A stretch of 53,091 bases of DNA from Phormidium sp. OSCR (GTDB lineage: Bacteria; Cyanobacteriota; Cyanobacteriia; Cyanobacteriales; Geitlerinemataceae), in assembly GCA_001314905.1 (NCBI GenBank), contig LJZT01000018.1, positions 1 to 53,091 of the forward strand, written 5' to 3'. The first letter of the stretch is position 1, and each line of letters begins with the position of its first letter. A program made the position numbers and the translations under genes. Positions 51,013 through 53,091 of the stretch are shown one piece after another. Under the pieces are notes generated by a model. The model did not search any database, was not told the DNA's origin, and saw nothing but the letters and a program-made list of their open reading frames with translations.

Positions 51013-51678
51013 TTGGATAAACTCAATCCGATCATCCTCTGGATTAGCCTGTTACTGGCGATTTTACCGGGATTAGCGGCCATGGCGATCGCCGTTCAGG
51101 TCACCTCCTCTGGCTGGTTCGCCAGTCTAGCGATTTTGTCGGTGTTACTGGGGATAGTTGTGGTTGCGATCGCCGTCCTGGTGACGGCCCTCAGCTTCAT
51201 TCATTATCTCAACTCCTCCTTCAGCCAATCTCAGGCCTATGGCTTCATATTCGTTCCCATTATTTTGCCCTTCCTCCTCTACAGCGGTAGCGTCAGCGGA
51301 GCATTTCTAGCTATGTTTTTCTACCGCCAGGGAAGCGGCGGCCTAACTCTCATTCCTTGGCTAATATCCCGATTTCTGGCTGTCATGATTACTGTTGGTT
51401 TAACGGGATTCTTGCTCGCCTTCATCCTGTCGAGTTCCGATAAAACCACTCCTAAAACCACCAAGATACGATTCACTGAGACATCCGTTCCCCCCTCAAC
51501 CCCACAATCACCGACAACAGCCATCGAGTCTGTCACTAAGTCAACGTCTCTCCTCTGGCTACAACTCGGTATCCTGATCCAAGGGTTAGCTAGTGCTTGG
51601 TTAGGATCATCCCTCAGTCACGGATTGTTCCAAATCCTCTTAAACTTCAGAGATTTTAGCTGTCCAAACAGTTACTAA
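51013..51678 (+). CDS. Unrecognised membrane protein
   Basis: 221 residues from a TTG at 51013 with AAGG eight bases before it. Hydrophobic segments lie at about 7-27, 32-60, 73-96, 110-135 and a final one near 175-205, so four to five membrane helices. A Ser/Thr-rich linker (about 145-175) separates the last one. No motif is recognised. It lies 12 bases upstream of the GT-B gene, so cotranscription is likely, together with the preceding unknown gene. Confidence 0.68.
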   Translation: MDKLNPIILWISLLLAILPGLAAMAIAVQVTSSGWFASLAILSVLLGIVVVAIAVLVTALSFIHYLNSSFSQSQAYGFIFVPIILPFLLYSGSVSGAFLAMFFYRQGSGGLTLIPWLISRFLAVMITVGLTGFLLAFILSSSDKTTPKTTKIRFTETSVPPSTPQSPTTAIESVTKSTSLLWLQLGILIQGLASAWLGSSLSHGLFQILLNFRDFSCPNSY

Positions 51679-51690
51679 CACACAAAATCT

Positions 51691-52767
51691 ATGTCCCGCC
51701 CCGTTCTCTACTTCGCCGTCACCAACCATGGCTTTGGCCATGCCGTTCGCGCCGCTTCGGTCGCCGCCAGCATCCAACGCCTCAACCCCGAGATTCTCAT
51801 CGCCATGGTGACAACCGCCCCCCGTTGGCTTCTCGATTCCTACATCCCCGGTGACTATCTCTATCGCCCTCGCGCCTTAGATGTGGGGGTGATTCAAGCC
51901 GATAGCCTCAAAATGGACAAAAGCACCACCCTAGAGAAGCTGCGGGATATCCAAAACCGGCAAAACGAAATTATTGCCGGGGAAGTCAACTTTATGAAGC
52001 TGAATCGGGCCGGATTGGTTCTGGCAGATATTCCCCCCCTCGCCGCCAAAATTTCCCAGTATGCCGGAGTTCCTGGCTGGATGATGAGTAACTTTGGCTG
52101 GGATTTTATTTATCGCCCTTGGGGTGGGGAGTTTATCGAGATTGCCGATTGGATTGAAGCGTGTTTTGGGGAGTGCGATCGCCTGTTTCGCTTACCCCTC
52201 CATGAACCTATGTCTGCCTTTGCTAACATTACCGATGTTGGACTGACCGGCGGGACTCCAAAATATAGTGAAGCGCACCTCCGAGAAACCTTTTCCCTAA
52301 CAGCCCCCCGTGAGAAAACCATTCTCCTCACCTTCGGCGGCTTAGGCTTACAGGCCTTGCCCTATCACCGTCTGCGGGAGTTTCCCGATTGGCAATTTCT
52401 CACCTTCGATCGCAACGCCCCAGATTTAGCCAATTTACGGAAAATCCTCGACACGGCCTATCGCCCAGTAGATGTCATGCCCCTATGCGATCGCGTCGTC
52501 TCCAAACCTGGGTATAGTACCTTCGCCGAAGCCCTCCGCCTCGATGTTCCCCTGGTTTCCGTGACACGAGAAGGATTCGCCGAAGCCCAAATTCTCCTCG
52601 ATGGGATTCAGGAGTGGGGGCAGCATCAAATTATCCCCCATGACGACTTCTTCGCTGGAGATTGGCGGTTTCTGCGAGAGTCCCCCCACCCCCCCAAACA
52701 AGCCAGCAAACTGCCGAAAGATGGCAACGAGGCGATCGCCCAAGCCGTCGTTGACTTTTTCAACTAA
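51691..52767 (+). CDS. GT-B fold glycosyltransferase-like protein (GT28/MurG-like)
   Basis: 358 residues. It opens with VLYFAVTNHGFGHAVRAASV, where the His-Gly-x-Gly-His-x-x-Arg pattern is the N-terminal loop of MurG-like and L-arabinokinase N-terminal-like enzymes. The C-terminal lobe has LLTFGGLGLQALPYH and DVMPLCDRVVSKPGYSTFAE, the donor-binding motif of GT28-like enzymes with a Gly-Tyr-Ser-Thr loop and Glu. The substrate is not predictable. The C-terminal helix ends in AQAVVDFFN. It is the last gene of a run of three plus-strand genes. Confidence 0.82.
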   Translation: MSRPVLYFAVTNHGFGHAVRAASVAASIQRLNPEILIAMVTTAPRWLLDSYIPGDYLYRPRALDVGVIQADSLKMDKSTTLEKLRDIQNRQNEIIAGEVNFMKLNRAGLVLADIPPLAAKISQYAGVPGWMMSNFGWDFIYRPWGGEFIEIADWIEACFGECDRLFRLPLHEPMSAFANITDVGLTGGTPKYSEAHLRETFSLTAPREKTILLTFGGLGLQALPYHRLREFPDWQFLTFDRNAPDLANLRKILDTAYRPVDVMPLCDRVVSKPGYSTFAEALRLDVPLVSVTREGFAEAQILLDGIQEWGQHQIIPHDDFFAGDWRFLRESPHPPKQASKLPKDGNEAIAQAVVDFFN

Positions 52768-52784
52768 CTATGCTAAGCATTTCT

Positions 52785-52832
52785 AATTCTAGGCATCTCC
52801 AATTCTAGGCATCTCCAATTCTAGGCATCACG
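52785..52832 (+). repeat. 16-base tandem repeat, three units
   Basis: AATTCTAGGCATCTCC occurs twice (52785-52800, 52801-52816), followed by a third unit with the end changed to CACG (52817-52832). It precedes a transposon-like 5' end. Confidence 0.85.
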
Positions 52833-52853
52833 AGGAGAGTCGGAAGATTGGAA

Positions 52854-52876
52854 GCCCCGTCTCTTCAGAGCGGGGA
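52854..52876 (+). mobile_element. Hairpin resembling an IS200/IS605 end or TnpB-associated RNA stem
   Basis: CCCCG (52855-52859) pairs with CGGGG (52871-52875) and inner CTC (52861-52863) with GAG (52868-52870) around TTCA. The surrounding AAGCCCCG...CGGGGAGG pattern resembles hairpins at ends of cyanobacterial IS200/IS605 elements. It lies about 75 bases upstream of a TnpB-type start codon, so it could be the left end of that element or the right end of an older copy. Confidence 0.5.
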
Positions 52877-52925
52877 GGAAAATCGACGCGAGCGGCAATA
52901 GAGAACGCCGAGTCCTCGTTTATCT

Positions 52926-52941
52926 CACCTAGGTGTATAAT
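52926..52941 (+). promoter_or_regulatory. -10 element and palindrome before the TnpB-type gene
   Basis: TATAAT (52936-52941) follows directly after the palindrome CACCTAGGTG (52926-52935). The -35 at 17 bases is poor, so regulation through the palindrome is possible but unproven. Confidence 0.4.
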
Positions 52942-52947
52942 AACGGC

Positions 52948-53091
52948 ATGGAACAGCAAGTCTTAAGCATTGTCTGTAAACTCAACCCAACTCCAGAGCA
53001 CCGCGACCAACTCGAGGCAACTCTGGAGGCCTTTGCTAAGGCTTGCCATTTTGCCAACCAGACGGTCAACCCGAAAATTACCAACAAGAAT
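52948..53091 (+). CDS. tnpB: TnpB-type (IS200/IS605 OrfB) protein, 5' part only
   Basis: The ATG at 52948 opens a frame of 48 codons that runs off the window end without a stop. It begins MEQQVLSIVCKLNPTPEHRD and continues with AFAKACHFANQTVNPKI, the usual N-terminus of cyanobacterial TnpB (RuvC-like, RNA-guided nuclease of IS605-type elements). The catalytic Asp/Glu/Asp and zinc finger lie beyond the window, so integrity cannot be judged. No TnpA (Y1 transposase) gene is visible upstream, so it may be a TnpB-only element. Confidence 0.75.
   Translation, partial: MEQQVLSIVCKLNPTPEHRDQLEATLEAFAKACHFANQTVNPKITNKN

Overview
The window is chromosomal DNA of a cyanobacterium, most likely a filamentous Oscillatoriales-type organism. 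The palindrome GCGATCGC (HIP1) recurs throughout, inside and between genes. Several genes belong to families known mainly or only from cyanobacteria: Ycf37, DUF1830, DUF4278, DUF4346 and a long pyruvate kinase with a C-terminal phosphohistidine-like domain. Heptameric short tandem repeats of the cyanobacterial kind are also present. The genus cannot be fixed from sequence reading alone. No rRNA, tRNA or CRISPR array was recognised.

Layout. 1-3031: gene-poor leader, then a NACHT-family STAND NTPase with an N-terminal HTH-like region. 3735-6576: fatty acid hydroxylase family protein, a stress-type group (CsbD, secreted double CsbD, GlsB/YeaQ-like membrane protein) with hairpins in front of the CsbD genes, and a DUF1830 protein. 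6811-12613, minus strand: sugar ABC transporter without an ATPase gene (binding protein, two permeases), then folK, a Nudix hydrolase and a photolyase. 13025-21457: methyltransferase, tail-anchored protein, a UreH/TauE-like protein fused to a ferric-reductase-like domain, pyruvate kinase, GH104-like lysozyme, DUF4278, a heptamer repeat array, Trm1, a 63-residue protein and DUF4346. 21720-30290: secreted BNR-repeat protein followed by a cell-surface glycan group (GT-C transferase, sulfotransferase, GT2-like, GT4, polysaccharide pyruvyl transferase). 30336-34874: Ycf37, a solute-binding protein, rplT-rpmI, class II aldolase, a TPR pseudogene beside its intact paralogue, and a DUF1036 protein.

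35361-45417 is the most unusual part. It starts with a broken STAND NTPase (vMAP-like HTH, NB-ARC, C-terminal helical repeats) carrying three separate lesions. Next come two adjacent ORFs that together look like one giant nuclease-helicase: OB/cold-shock-like domain, DEDDh exonuclease, RecQ-type motor and UvrD-type helicase. The RecQ motor is cut in two, and the cut coincides exactly with a tandem duplication of five bases (CTTAA CTTAA). Removing one copy restores a single frame of about 2385 residues. This looks like a defence or genome-maintenance island, part of which is decaying.

45424-53091: folC, Eis-like acetyltransferase with hisI, EamA transporter, a dual-specificity phosphatase with an N-terminal beta-rich region (laforin-like layout), two unrecognised proteins, a GT-B-like protein, and at the right edge the first 48 codons of a TnpB-type gene preceded by a hairpin and 16-base tandem repeats.
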